A stretch of 64,000 bases of DNA from Bulleidia sp. zg-1006 (GTDB lineage: Bacteria; Bacillota_I; Bacilli_A; Erysipelotrichales; Erysipelotrichaceae): contig NZ_CP069178.1 of the NCBI RefSeq assembly GCF_016812035.1, positions 682,001 to 746,000 on the forward strand. The letters are read 5' to 3'. The notes beneath the pieces were generated by a model. It was given only the letters and a program-made list of their open reading frames with translations, was not told the DNA's origin and made no database searches. The number at the start of each line of letters is the position of its first letter. The stretch's first letter is position 1. A program made the position numbers and the translations under genes. Positions 51,870 to 60,442 of this stretch are shown piece by piece.

Positions 51870-54172
51870 TTCAGTATCACCACCGTCGCTCCTGTTCCAC
51901 CTTCATTTGGCATACCGAGACGGAAGGAATCCACCATTTTCATCTTTGATAAACGTTGATGAACGGCTTGCCTAAGCTTGCCCGAACCATCCCCGTGGAT
52001 AATACGAACTTGATGAAAATGACTTATTTTAACTTTATCTAGGAAATCATCCAAACGATGTACACCCTCTTCTACCGTTAAACCTATTAAATTCACTTCA
52101 CTAGGAATAGAAGCTTGAAATAAACCTGCGCTTTGCACAAAGACTCTTTCCGTCTTCTTTTTTGGAATTTGTTTAAAAGAATGACGTAATTGATTTTCTT
52201 TGACTTGGTATTCCCGACCATTTAATTCCACTGTAAGGCGTTTCTTTTCTATCTTAATGATTTGTCCAACCTGTTTGGAAGATAAAAGTTCCACTGCATC
52301 CCCCACTTGAAAAGAACGTTTTTCAAGCCCTTCTAATGGCTCAGTAAATTTTGGTGTATCCATTTTCTTTTTAAGAGTTAAAGCCTCATGGTATTTTAAA
52401 TCCTTTTCTTTTAATTGTTCAAGAATGGATTGAGCTTTCTTTTCGTATTGTTGATAAACCTGTTGTAAAGCTTCCTGTTTTTCTTTTTCAAAACGTTGCT
52501 TCGCTTCTAGCAAGGCATTTTCTTTTGCATGGAGTTCTTTATACCGAGATAGGAAAAGCTGTTTTTCCACTTGAAATTGTTCACGTTCTTGTTCCAAGGC
52601 ACTTTTTTGTGCATCTAGCGTTTCAATCAAACGATCTTCTTCCGTCTTTGCCTGTTCTTTCAGTGATTTAGCGTAGTTCACAATTGACTTTGGCAGACCA
52701 TAGCGCTCAGCCACCGCAAAAGCGTTACTACTTCCCGTTAAGCCTTGTTTGTATTGATAGGTTGGAAGTAACGTTTCCATATTGAAAAGAACGGAAGCTA
52801 AGATAATGTCTTTATGCCGTTTACCATAAGCTTTTAAACGATCATAATGAGTTGTCGCAAAGGTTATACAACCTACTTGTCTTAAATGATTTAAGATGGC
52901 TATCGCTATCGCTTCCCCCTCTTTCGGATCGGTTCCATTACCAATTTCATCCAATAACACCAATGACTTTTCTTGAATGTGTTCAATGATATATGCCTGT
53001 TTGGACATATGAGCCGAAAAAGAGGAAAGTGAAGACACAACTGATTGGTCATCCCCAATATCCACATAGACCTCATCTACCATTGGAATAACAGCCTCTT
53101 CAGCTAAAACACCAATTCCACAAGCCGACAATAAAATGGATAAACCAATCACTTTTAAAGAAACTGTTTTACCCCCTGTATTCGAACCTGTGATTAAAAC
53201 CATGTGATTTGGTTCCTTTAATACATAGGTATTCGCAATGACCTTCTTAGCATCAATCAAAGGATGACGTACTTTCTTTAAGTAGAGTTCTTTTTGATGA
53301 CTTAATTTTGGAACACAGGCATCCTTTTGAATCGACCAATAAGCTTTCGCAAATATTTCATCTAATAGCTGTAAAGTTGAAAGATTGGCTAAACTTTGAT
53401 GAGCAACACTTTTCACTAAATCAGAGCCTTCCTTTAAAATACGATTCATTTCTTCTTCTTGGGCATCCAGTAAAGCTATGCGCTGGTTATTCAAAGCAAC
53501 TAAAGCATTTGGTTCGACATAAGAGGTCAAACCGGAAGAAGAATCCCCATAAACATAACCACCAAAGCTATTCTTATAGCCTGCTTTAACTAGAATAAGG
53601 GTACGATTAGCACGAACCGTAATTACCCCATCCACCACCTGTTCACTATGTTTTGCAATAAAGTCTTGGGCAACATTGGTAATAGCTTGTTCATTACGAG
53701 TCATGGAAAAACGAATGTTTTTTAAAGTAGCACTGGCACTGTCTAATATCTCTCCCTCCGGACTAACCATATTTCTTAATTGTCGTTCAATCACTTCTTC
53801 TTTAACTAAGCTTTCATATAAATCTTTTAATTCTGTAGACTTTGTTTCAGACTTTTTAAAATAATTTAAAACCGAAGCAACTAAAGCGAAGAATTGAGCT
53901 ACATCATATAACTCCTGTGCATGAAGAAGGCTTCCTTTTGAAGCCTTCCGGAAAGTAGTCGCCATTTCCTTACGAAAGAAGAAGAATAAGGGTCCACTTT
54001 CTTGAATATACGTCATGGCTTCTTTTAGATATTTTAAATTGCGCTTCCAAATTAATTCCGAAAAGTTAGGCTCACTTTCTTCGATTCGTTGAACCGTGGA
54101 TGAAAAGTTTGCCCGCAAAGCCACTTCACTTAAAATTTCCGGTAACTCTAAATTGCGGTAGCTTCCTTTCAT
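51866..54172 (-). CDS. mutS2: MutS2 / RqcU-type ribosome or DNA-junction ATPase
   Basis: 768 residues. Lacks the mismatch-recognition domain of MutS. MutS-core helices (about 1-300), ATPase with ITGSNTGGKTVSLK (Walker A) and LVLLDEIGNGTDPKEG (Walker B), a long coiled coil (about 510-615), and a C-terminal Smr domain with GLTVEEGVHRLDDFLD and RIIHGDGSGKLRQAV. Homologues inhibit recombination and rescue collided ribosomes. SD GAGGTTG before ATG 54172; overlaps cvpA by four bases. Confidence 0.96.
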   Translation of the reverse strand: MKGSYRNLELPEILSEVALRANFSSTVQRIEESEPNFSELIWKRNLKYLKEAMTYIQESGPLFFFFRKEMATTFRKASKGSLLHAQELYDVAQFFALVASVLNYFKKSETKSTELKDLYESLVKEEVIERQLRNMVSPEGEILDSASATLKNIRFSMTRNEQAITNVAQDFIAKHSEQVVDGVITVRANRTLILVKAGYKNSFGGYVYGDSSSGLTSYVEPNALVALNNQRIALLDAQEEEMNRILKEGSDLVKSVAHQSLANLSTLQLLDEIFAKAYWSIQKDACVPKLSHQKELYLKKVRHPLIDAKKVIANTYVLKEPNHMVLITGSNTGGKTVSLKVIGLSILLSACGIGVLAEEAVIPMVDEVYVDIGDDQSVVSSLSSFSAHMSKQAYIIEHIQEKSLVLLDEIGNGTDPKEGEAIAIAILNHLRQVGCITFATTHYDRLKAYGKRHKDIILASVLFNMETLLPTYQYKQGLTGSSNAFAVAERYGLPKSIVNYAKSLKEQAKTEEDRLIETLDAQKSALEQEREQFQVEKQLFLSRYKELHAKENALLEAKQRFEKEKQEALQQVYQQYEKKAQSILEQLKEKDLKYHEALTLKKKMDTPKFTEPLEGLEKRSFQVGDAVELLSSKQVGQIIKIEKKRLTVELNGREYQVKENQLRHSFKQIPKKKTERVFVQSAGLFQASIPSEVNLIGLTVEEGVHRLDDFLDKVKISHFHQVRIIHGDGSGKLRQAVHQRLSKMKMVDSFRLGMPNEGGTGATVVILK

Positions 54173-54768
54173 TTCAACCTCATCTCTCTAAATTTCTGTT
54201 GGTAGGTATGCCAATCAATCTTTAAATCATCAAACCACTTCTGTTCCATAGTCGTTCGATACGCCAACTCACTCGTGGATTGAATTGGTTTTAAAATCGT
54301 CTGGCGACTAATGTCTTTTCCATTTTTAAATAAACCGGACTGCAACACAAATAATAATATAAAACAAAGTGCCAAGCCTTCAAAAAAACCAACAATAGCC
54401 CCAAATAAAGCAGAAAAAGCATGATAAACAGGTATTTCATGTACCCTTTTGAAAATATGGTATAAAATATTCGACAGCACTTTTAAAAAAACCAAGCTAA
54501 TAATAAACCATAGAACCTGATCGATATAGGTATCAATTTTTAAAGTTCTTAGGTATAGCTGAATTTCTTTTGGAAAGAAAGGATGAATAGGACATATTTT
54601 GGTCAAACCAGGCGATAATAGATAGGCTACTACATAGACAATCACAAAACTGACAATACTATAAACGGTTGCCAATAAGCCATTTTTATATCCGAAAAAT
54701 GTATTTCCAAATAGAATTAGCACAGCCATCACATTAATCCATAGAACCCAATCTTGACTAATAATCAT
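54169..54768 (-). CDS. CvpA family membrane protein
   Basis: 199 residues, with four probable membrane helices (about 8-25, 30-50, 82-102 and 118-142) and a soluble C-terminus. The layout is that of CvpA/colicin V production proteins, often found before mutS2 in Firmicutes. SD AAGGAGG. It is divergent from rnhC, with 43 bp between start codons. Confidence 0.8.
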   Translation of the reverse strand: MIISQDWVLWINVMAVLILFGNTFFGYKNGLLATVYSIVSFVIVYVVAYLLSPGLTKICPIHPFFPKEIQLYLRTLKIDTYIDQVLWFIISLVFLKVLSNILYHIFKRVHEIPVYHAFSALFGAIVGFFEGLALCFILLFVLQSGLFKNGKDISRQTILKPIQSTSELAYRTTMEQKWFDDLKIDWHTYQQKFREMRLK

Positions 54769-54796
54769 TGAACAACCTCCTTCTTATTTAGTTTAA

Positions 54797-54805
54797 TGGT
54801 ATAAT
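54797..54805 (+). promoter_or_regulatory. rnhC extended -10 with leaderless geometry
   Basis: TGGTATAAT is a consensus extended -10 (TATAAT at 54800-54805). It ends six bases before GTG 54812, so the transcript should begin at or next to the start codon. Confidence 0.65.
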
Positions 54806-54811
54806 TCAAAA

Positions 54812-55678
54812 GTGAAAAATTCAATTACCGTTATTTTAAATTCCGAACAAGCCAAGCATCTTTATCAAACATTTCATGAAAATGAAGTGAAAAAACCACC
54901 CTATTCTCATTGGCAATTAAAGCTTGAAAACTGTGTGATTACTTACTATCAATCAGGAAAATGCTTATTTCAAGGAAGTGAAGCGGAAATCTATGCGTCA
55001 GCTTTTATTCCAATTCAAAAAGAAGAGAAAAAGAATTCTTTTCCGCAAGCCGGCAGCGATGAAGTAGGAACTGGAGATTATTTTGGACCGGTCGTCGTTT
55101 GTGCTTGTTATGTGGAAGAAGAACAGTTGGACTTGTTGAAAAGTTATCGGATTACCGATTCAAAAGCTATGAGTGATCGTGATATTCGCAAAGCCAGTTC
55201 TGCTTTAGAAGTGCACTTTCCTCACGCAATCCTTTCCTTAAGTCCTGCTTCATACAATGAACTTCATCGTCGTTATAACATGAATGCGACCAAGGCCTTA
55301 TTGCATAACCAAGCTTATTTAACTCTTGCTAAGAAAGTGACTTTGCCAGACTTTTGTATCATTGATCAATTTACCCCTAAGAAAAACTATTATTCTTATC
55401 TTACATATGAACCGGAAGTTTTTTCTCACTTACATTTTGAAATCAGGGCTGAAAACCATTATGCTAGTGTTGCTTTAGCTTCCGTTTTTGCCCGAAATCG
55501 CTTTTTAGAAGAGTGGGATGCGATGAATCAAAAATATAATTTTCAATTTCAAAAAGGAGCCGGTTCTTTAGTGGATGCTTGTGCGAAAGACTTTGTGCAA
55601 CAATTTGGGTATCAAGCCTTAAGACAAGTAGCGAAACTTCATTTTAAAAATACTGATAAACTTAAAGAAGGAGAGTAA
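54812..55678 (+). CDS. rnhC: Ribonuclease HIII
   Basis: 288 residues. It removes RNA from RNA-DNA hybrids. N-terminal TBP-like domain (1-85), then the catalytic domain with AGSDEVGTGDYFGPVVV (first Asp and Glu), TDSKAMSD and the C-terminal acidic residues in IIDQFTP and GAGSLVDACAK. The start is GTG 54812, with no Shine-Dalgarno; an extended -10 sits six bases upstream. The stop codon is inside a bidirectional terminator. Confidence 0.93.
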   Translation: MKNSITVILNSEQAKHLYQTFHENEVKKPPYSHWQLKLENCVITYYQSGKCLFQGSEAEIYASAFIPIQKEEKKNSFPQAGSDEVGTGDYFGPVVVCACYVEEEQLDLLKSYRITDSKAMSDRDIRKASSALEVHFPHAILSLSPASYNELHRRYNMNATKALLHNQAYLTLAKKVTLPDFCIIDQFTPKKNYYSYLTYEPEVFSHLHFEIRAENHYASVALASVFARNRFLEEWDAMNQKYNFQFQKGAGSLVDACAKDFVQQFGYQALRQVAKLHFKNTDKLKEGE

Positions 55679-55693
55679 TCACTCTCCTTCTTT
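55664..55693. terminator. Bidirectional terminator containing both stop codons
   Basis: A perfect 13-bp stem (AAAGAAGGAGAGT and its complement) with loop AATC. The rnhC TAA (55676-55678) and the comEB TGA (55679-55681) are both inside it. Confidence 0.88.
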
Positions 55694-56152
55694 CATTTCG
55701 ACTTGCAAACGAATGGAATATGGTAATTTAATCAATTCGATTCCGGCGGATTCCAACATTCTCTTAGAAGCTATGTTCATTTCGGTTCCGGCGTATTTAT
55801 CACTTTCATAAACAACCCGACGAATACCGGATTGAATGATAGCTTTTGCACATTCATTGCAAGGAAATAGTGATACATAAATCGTACAATCTTTCACCGG
55901 CCATTTGGAATTTAAAATTGCATTTAACTCTGCATGAACAACATAGGGATATTTGGTTTCAAGGGTTTTACCTTGTCTTGACCAAGGATATTCATTATCT
56001 TCACAACCTCTTGGTAAGCCATTATAACCAACTGAAACAACACGATGATTTTCATCAACAATGGCAGCTCCAACTTGTGTGTTTGGATCTTTTGAACGCA
56101 AAGCCGACAAGTGAGCTAAGCCCATAAAATAAGAATCCCAAGGTAATATCAT
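55679..56152 (-). CDS. comEB: dCMP deaminase (ComEB-like)
   Basis: 157 residues. It converts dCMP to dUMP for thymidylate synthesis. Zinc-binding and catalytic motifs HAELNAI and PCNECAKAI, preceded by the nucleotide-binding SKDPNTQVGAAIVDEN and GYNGLPRGCED. The C-terminus is the usual YAGTEMN. SD AAAGGAGAC; it overlaps the rluD end by four bases. Confidence 0.92.
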   Translation of the reverse strand: MILPWDSYFMGLAHLSALRSKDPNTQVGAAIVDENHRVVSVGYNGLPRGCEDNEYPWSRQGKTLETKYPYVVHAELNAILNSKWPVKDCTIYVSLFPCNECAKAIIQSGIRRVVYESDKYAGTEMNIASKRMLESAGIELIKLPYSIRLQVEMKEGE

Positions 56153-57069
56153 TTCATTTGTCTCCTTTGCTTATCTAAATAATTTAAAACAGCTTGAAAA
56201 TAAGTTGGTAATGGAGCAGAGAATTCCATTTCTTTCTCTGTCCTCGGATGTCTAAATTTCAATACATGAGCATGAAGCACTTGTCCTTTTGTATCATAAA
56301 AGGAACATGCACTACCATATTTTTCATCCCCTAAAACAGGATGCTGAATGTATTTCATGTGCACACGAATTTGGTGCGTTCTTCCTGTTTTTAGCAAGCA
56401 GGATAAATAAGTATATTGACCAAAACGCTCTAAAACACGAAAATGTGTTTTCGCTGGTTTAGAATTTTCTTCCACAACTGCCATACGTTGACGTTCTTTA
56501 GGATCACGACCAATTGGAGCATCAATCAAACCACTTTCGTGTTGGATATTACCATGCACAATCAAATGGTATTCACGATAGGCTTCCTTGGTTTCCATCT
56601 GTTTCGCTAAGGCAACATGCGCAAAATCATTTTTAGCAACAACCAGACAGCCACTGGTGTCTTTATCAATGCGATGCACAATACCAGGACGTATTTTACC
56701 ATTAATCCCGCTTAAATCATGGCAATGAAATAGTAAAGCATTCACTAAAGTGCCATCTTTATGACCGGCAGATGGATGAACCACCATTCCCTTTTCTTTA
56801 TTAATCACAATGACATCTTCATCCTCATATAAGATATCCAATGGAATATCTTGAGGAATGACTTCAATTTCTTCTAAATCAGGAACTCTAAATTCAATCA
56901 CATCATCCACATTCACTTTATAAGAATTTTTCATTGCCTTGCCATTGATAAAAACTTTCTTATCTTTGATTAAATCTTGTAAAAAGCTACGAGATAAATC
57001 ACAATGACTACTTAAATATTTGTCTAAACGAATCCCTGTTTCCTTAACAATGAGCTTTATTTTTTCCAT
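56149..57069 (-). CDS. rluD: Ribosomal large-subunit pseudouridine synthase, RluD type
   Basis: 306 residues. N-terminal S4 RNA-binding domain (IRLDKYLSSHCDLSRSFLQ), then the RluA-family catalytic domain with PGIVHRIDKDTSGCLVVAK, where the Asp is the catalytic residue, and KTGRTHQIRVHM. It is likely to modify 23S rRNA; the exact site is not readable from sequence. ATG 57069 is chosen for SD GAGGGG. It overlaps the lspA end by 26 bases. Confidence 0.9.
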   Translation of the reverse strand: MEKIKLIVKETGIRLDKYLSSHCDLSRSFLQDLIKDKKVFINGKAMKNSYKVNVDDVIEFRVPDLEEIEVIPQDIPLDILYEDEDVIVINKEKGMVVHPSAGHKDGTLVNALLFHCHDLSGINGKIRPGIVHRIDKDTSGCLVVAKNDFAHVALAKQMETKEAYREYHLIVHGNIQHESGLIDAPIGRDPKERQRMAVVEENSKPAKTHFRVLERFGQYTYLSCLLKTGRTHQIRVHMKYIQHPVLGDEKYGSACSFYDTKGQVLHAHVLKFRHPRTEKEMEFSAPLPTYFQAVLNYLDKQRRQMK

Positions 57070-57493
57070 GTTGCCCCTCTTTGTATTCCACATACATCAA
57101 TAAAATAACCCCAATGGTTAAAGCCATATCCGCTACATTAAAAATAGGAAAATCATAACCAAAAATAAAAGTATCCACAAAATCACGAACATAGCCTAAG
57201 AATAAGCGATCCACTAAATTACCTACCGCTCCCGCCAGCATCAATTCAACTGCTATTTTTCTTAAACCCATTGGTTTCTTTTGAATTAGATAATACATCA
57301 TCACCATAACCGCAACGCCGGCTACCAGGCTTAAGAAAGCCACTTGACCACTTAGGAAAGACCAAGCCATACCAAAGTTTTTAACAAAGTTTAAGTATAG
57401 AAAACCAGGAATAATAGCAATTGAACTCGCTATCCTAGACGCCAAATGCTTGCTAATTAGGTCGAGTGCAACAATGGATATTACAAGCCACAT
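57044..57493 (-). CDS. lspA: Lipoprotein signal peptidase II
   Basis: 149 residues with four membrane helices. It cleaves lipoprotein signal peptides next to the lipid-modified Cys. The motifs NFGMAWSFL, AGAVGNLVDR and FNVADMALT hold the catalytic Asp pair. It would process the lipoprotein at 26679. SD AAGGAGG. It overlaps the 57481 gene by 13 bases, and lspA-rluD is the usual Firmicute order. Confidence 0.95.
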   Translation of the reverse strand: MWLVISIVALDLISKHLASRIASSIAIIPGFLYLNFVKNFGMAWSFLSGQVAFLSLVAGVAVMVMMYYLIQKKPMGLRKIAVELMLAGAVGNLVDRLFLGYVRDFVDTFIFGYDFPIFNVADMALTIGVILLMYVEYKEGQHGKNKAHC

Positions 57494-57975
57494 AACACAT
57501 CCTCCTTTTCATCTATTTGTTCAAAAAGTGCTTCTTCTTCCCATTCGTATGGTTCTTTTTCTTGCCTTAAAAGAAGGTAGCGTTTCTCAAATTCTTCTTC
57601 CCTTAAAGAAAAGTTAGGCAAAATAGCATTAAAAGAAGAATTGAATTGACCACTACGGATGGCAATCACTTTCTTATTACCATCAATAAACACAAAATGA
57701 TAAAAGAAAGTTTTTTTAGGATTGTAATGAAAGTCACTTAAATAAGCTGGAATATCAGAACATTCCAAAACATCTTCAATTTGAACTAAAAATAAAGGAA
57801 CTTCTTTTTTCACTAGAAAATGGATTTTAGAAGCACGATTTTTAATCGCTTTCATCTCTTCGGGACACCATGTTTCATCTTGAATCATGAAATACCAGTG
57901 ATTTTCTCTTTCTTCTAACCAAATGCCTTCTTGGCTGGGTATGTCTAATACTTGGTTCAGTTCATATATACTCAT
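57481..57975 (-). CDS. Conserved-looking protein of unknown function ahead of lspA
   Basis: 164 residues, acidic, cytosolic, no membrane segments. Composition is rich in aromatic and acidic residues (ENHWYFMIQDETWCPEEMK); the last 20 residues are mostly Glu/Asp. No family recognised. It opens the lspA-rluD-comEB run, 35 bp after the ABC permease stop. The start ATG 57975 has no SD; TGCTAAACT ends six bases upstream, as at rnhC and the carboxypeptidase gene. Confidence 0.65.
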   Translation of the reverse strand: MSIYELNQVLDIPSQEGIWLEERENHWYFMIQDETWCPEEMKAIKNRASKIHFLVKKEVPLFLVQIEDVLECSDIPAYLSDFHYNPKKTFFYHFVFIDGNKKVIAIRSGQFNSSFNAILPNFSLREEEFEKRYLLLRQEKEPYEWEEEALFEQIDEKEDVLCGL

Positions 57976-57981
57976 GGTTCA

Positions 57982-57990
57982 AGTTTAGCA
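57982..57990 (-). promoter_or_regulatory. Possible extended -10 with leaderless geometry
   Basis: TGCTAAACT on the - strand (TAAACT at 57982-57987) ends six bases before ATG 57975. There is no SD between them. A terminator for the upstream gene lies just beyond. Confidence 0.45.
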
Positions 57991-58002
57991 GTATTTTGAC
58001 AA

Positions 58003-58028
58003 AGAAAAAAGGGATAAATACTTATCCC
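58003..58028 (-). terminator. Terminator of the ABC exporter operon
   Basis: GGGATAA / TTATCCC with a short loop, followed by TTTTTTC on the - strand. The stop codon of the permease is in the stem. Confidence 0.82.
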
Positions 58029-59632
58029 AATCCTCTAATTCTTTTGGGTCCATAGATCCATAAGATTGTCTCAATAACGATAGCAATAACCGTAATAATC
58101 GCTATCAATATCCATAATGACCATGTTATATCTATTTGTTTACTAAATCCATCTGAGGCAGTCACAACAAAAACACCAAATAAAGCTATCAAACCGAAGT
58201 GTGGAATCATGCTACCAAGAATTGATCCAATGCCACCCTTTTTTATCGCCAAATCAGGTGTATCGTAAATCATCTTTGGCAGTAATAAATTCATCAATAA
58301 TGCAAAACCATTTGACAGGATAACAATACTAACAACCGTAGCTAATCCTATCAAAAACATGGAAAGATTAAATTCAAAACGAAGGGCACATAAAATCAGG
58401 AAAATCAATGGTCCAATGCCGGTCATTAAAATGCCAACGCTGTGTTTTACCAGTAAGAACTTCTTTTCCGATACCGGTAAAGAACGAATAATCCAGAAAC
58501 GTGTTCCCTCCACATTGATGCAAGCAGAACAATAAGCCGGCAGACTAGTAAATACTGTCACAAAATAAATGGCATAAGGAAGTACTTCTTTTCCTTCCTT
58601 TGAAACCAATTGGATTAAATAGCTTGGTGCCTTGAAATAAACATAAAGACCACCAAAGATAGCTATTGCCGGCAAAAGAAATACATTTAACGCAGCAACG
58701 AAGTTTGTAATTAAGATTTTAAATTCACGCTTCATCAAAACAGTGAAAACACTACCACCCTTAGCTTTGGTAAGCTTAAAGTTTTTCACATGATAGGTCA
58801 TTGCTGAACGATGGTGAATACCATCAAATAGCTTTAAATAAAGAATGGTTATAATACCAATGGAAATCACGGCAGAAATGAATAAATAAAGCAAATACTT
58901 TGGTTCTTCAAGATAAGAACCAAAAGAAAACCATTTCGCCGGAGCTAAATACCAACTATTAGAATTTTCTTGACCAAATGTTTGAGCGGCTTTAGCGGTT
59001 GCCGGACCGCCTCCACTTGTCATGTATCCATTTGTAAAGCTATATACGAGCCAGAAGAGTATTAACGCAAGATTTAAAAGATTCTTTAATAAGTTTTCAT
59101 ACCTTGTTCCAGCGGTAATCCAGCGAAAAAACAAAGCATTTAAAACACCGATAGATACCGGAATAGCCGGTAACAGTAACATTCCAATAAAGTAATAAAG
59201 GCTAAAGACAAGTGTTGGTGAAGAATTGATAGCATAAATACAATAAATAGGAATTAATAACAACAATGCGAATGCCCATTGATTCAACATGGCCGCCAAG
59301 AACTTCGATAAAGAAATCCACTTCTTTTCCACCGGCAAACTAGCCAACATATCATAATCCTTAAATTCAAAGAATGTTGATTGTGCTATCGATGATGTTG
59401 AAATAAAAGACATAAAAATAACAATTGTAGCAACCACAAAAAATAAAATCGGATAGGTAGATGCGGACGCATTTTTAAAGAACATTGCCGCATAAAAGGA
59501 GACAATCGCTAAAGCAATTACACTCGCTCCTATGGTTTTTAATAATTGTGAACGAATAGTCTTTGCATTTCCTTGTAACCAATAATTCAACATTTGAACC
59601 TTCATCAATTTAAAGAATTTACTCATGAGCAT
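58022..59632 (-). CDS. ABC-2 type transporter permease
   Basis: 536 residues with about twelve membrane helices. It has the long two-half layout of Firmicute ABC-2 permeases, with soluble loops in the middle (about 215-265). It overlaps the ATPase gene by 14 bases, forming an exporter pair. The substrate is unknown; similar pairs export antibiotics, lipids or bacteriocins. The gene ends in its own terminator. Confidence 0.85.
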   Translation of the reverse strand: MLMSKFFKLMKVQMLNYWLQGNAKTIRSQLLKTIGASVIALAIVSFYAAMFFKNASASTYPILFFVVATIVIFMSFISTSSIAQSTFFEFKDYDMLASLPVEKKWISLSKFLAAMLNQWAFALLLLIPIYCIYAINSSPTLVFSLYYFIGMLLLPAIPVSIGVLNALFFRWITAGTRYENLLKNLLNLALILFWLVYSFTNGYMTSGGGPATAKAAQTFGQENSNSWYLAPAKWFSFGSYLEEPKYLLYLFISAVISIGIITILYLKLFDGIHHRSAMTYHVKNFKLTKAKGGSVFTVLMKREFKILITNFVAALNVFLLPAIAIFGGLYVYFKAPSYLIQLVSKEGKEVLPYAIYFVTVFTSLPAYCSACINVEGTRFWIIRSLPVSEKKFLLVKHSVGILMTGIGPLIFLILCALRFEFNLSMFLIGLATVVSIVILSNGFALLMNLLLPKMIYDTPDLAIKKGGIGSILGSMIPHFGLIALFGVFVVTASDGFSKQIDITWSLWILIAIITVIAIVIETILWIYGPKRIRGLG

Positions 59633-60335
59633 GCTCCAAAGATAAGAATAAATCTTCTAAAGATTCACCCGATTCCAATAATTCCTTCGTTGTTCCCATC
59701 TTAACAATTTGACCACCTGATAAGATAGCAATATCATCACACAGGTTTTGAACTGTCTCTAAAACATGAGAGGAGAAGAAAATAGAAGAACCCTTAGCAG
59801 TTAATTCTTTCATCTTATTTTTAAGAATAAAGGTAGCTTTTGGATCCAAACCAACGAACGGCTCATCAAGCACTAATAACTTAGGTTCACGCATAAAAGC
59901 AGAAATAATAGCGACTTTTTGTTTCATACCATGGGATAAAGATTTAATTTTATCCCCTAAGACATCCGCAATTTCCAATTCCTTCGCTAAAGTTTCAATT
60001 CTTTGTAAACGAAGAGATGGTTCTAAGCCAACCATATCCCCAATAAAATTGAGATATTGATAAGCGGATAGATTATCATATAAATCCGGATTATCTGGCA
60101 AGAAAGCCGTTCTTTGTTTAACTTCGAGTGGATATTTTTGAATATCCAAACCATCAATTTCAATCAAACCGGACTGGTACTTTAAAATACCAACCACCGA
60201 ACGAATGGTCGTACTTTTACCGGATCCATTGTGACCAATGAAACCAAAAATATGCCCATCTTCTACCTCAAGTGAAATACCATGAAGAACTTCTTTGTTA
60301 CCATAGCTCTTATGTAGATTTGTGATTTTTAGCAT
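59619..60335 (-). CDS. ABC transporter ATP-binding protein
   Basis: 238 residues. Walker A GHNGSGKST, Q-loop region, signature LSHGMKQK (a variant of LSGGQ), Walker B LLVLDEPFVGLDP and the H-loop SSHVLE. It drives the permease encoded downstream. SD GGGAGGG upstream. The -10-like TATAGT after TG near 60353 may be its promoter. Confidence 0.92.
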   Translation of the reverse strand: MLKITNLHKSYGNKEVLHGISLEVEDGHIFGFIGHNGSGKSTTIRSVVGILKYQSGLIEIDGLDIQKYPLEVKQRTAFLPDNPDLYDNLSAYQYLNFIGDMVGLEPSLRLQRIETLAKELEIADVLGDKIKSLSHGMKQKVAIISAFMREPKLLVLDEPFVGLDPKATFILKNKMKELTAKGSSIFFSSHVLETVQNLCDDIAILSGGQIVKMGTTKELLESGESLEDLFLSLEHAHE

Positions 60336-60402
60336 GAGTTTAAACCCTCCCTAACTATACAGTACCCATTTAATCATATTTTTTTCAAAATGACAAAATG
60401 CA

Positions 60403-60436
60403 GTAAAAAAGAAGTGAAACCAAGAGCTCACTTCTT
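60403..60436 (-). terminator. Phosphohexomutase terminator
   Basis: AAGAAGTGA / TCACTTCTT stem, then TTTTTTAC on the - strand, in the gap after the mutase gene. Confidence 0.82.
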
Positions 60437-60442
60437 AAAGAA

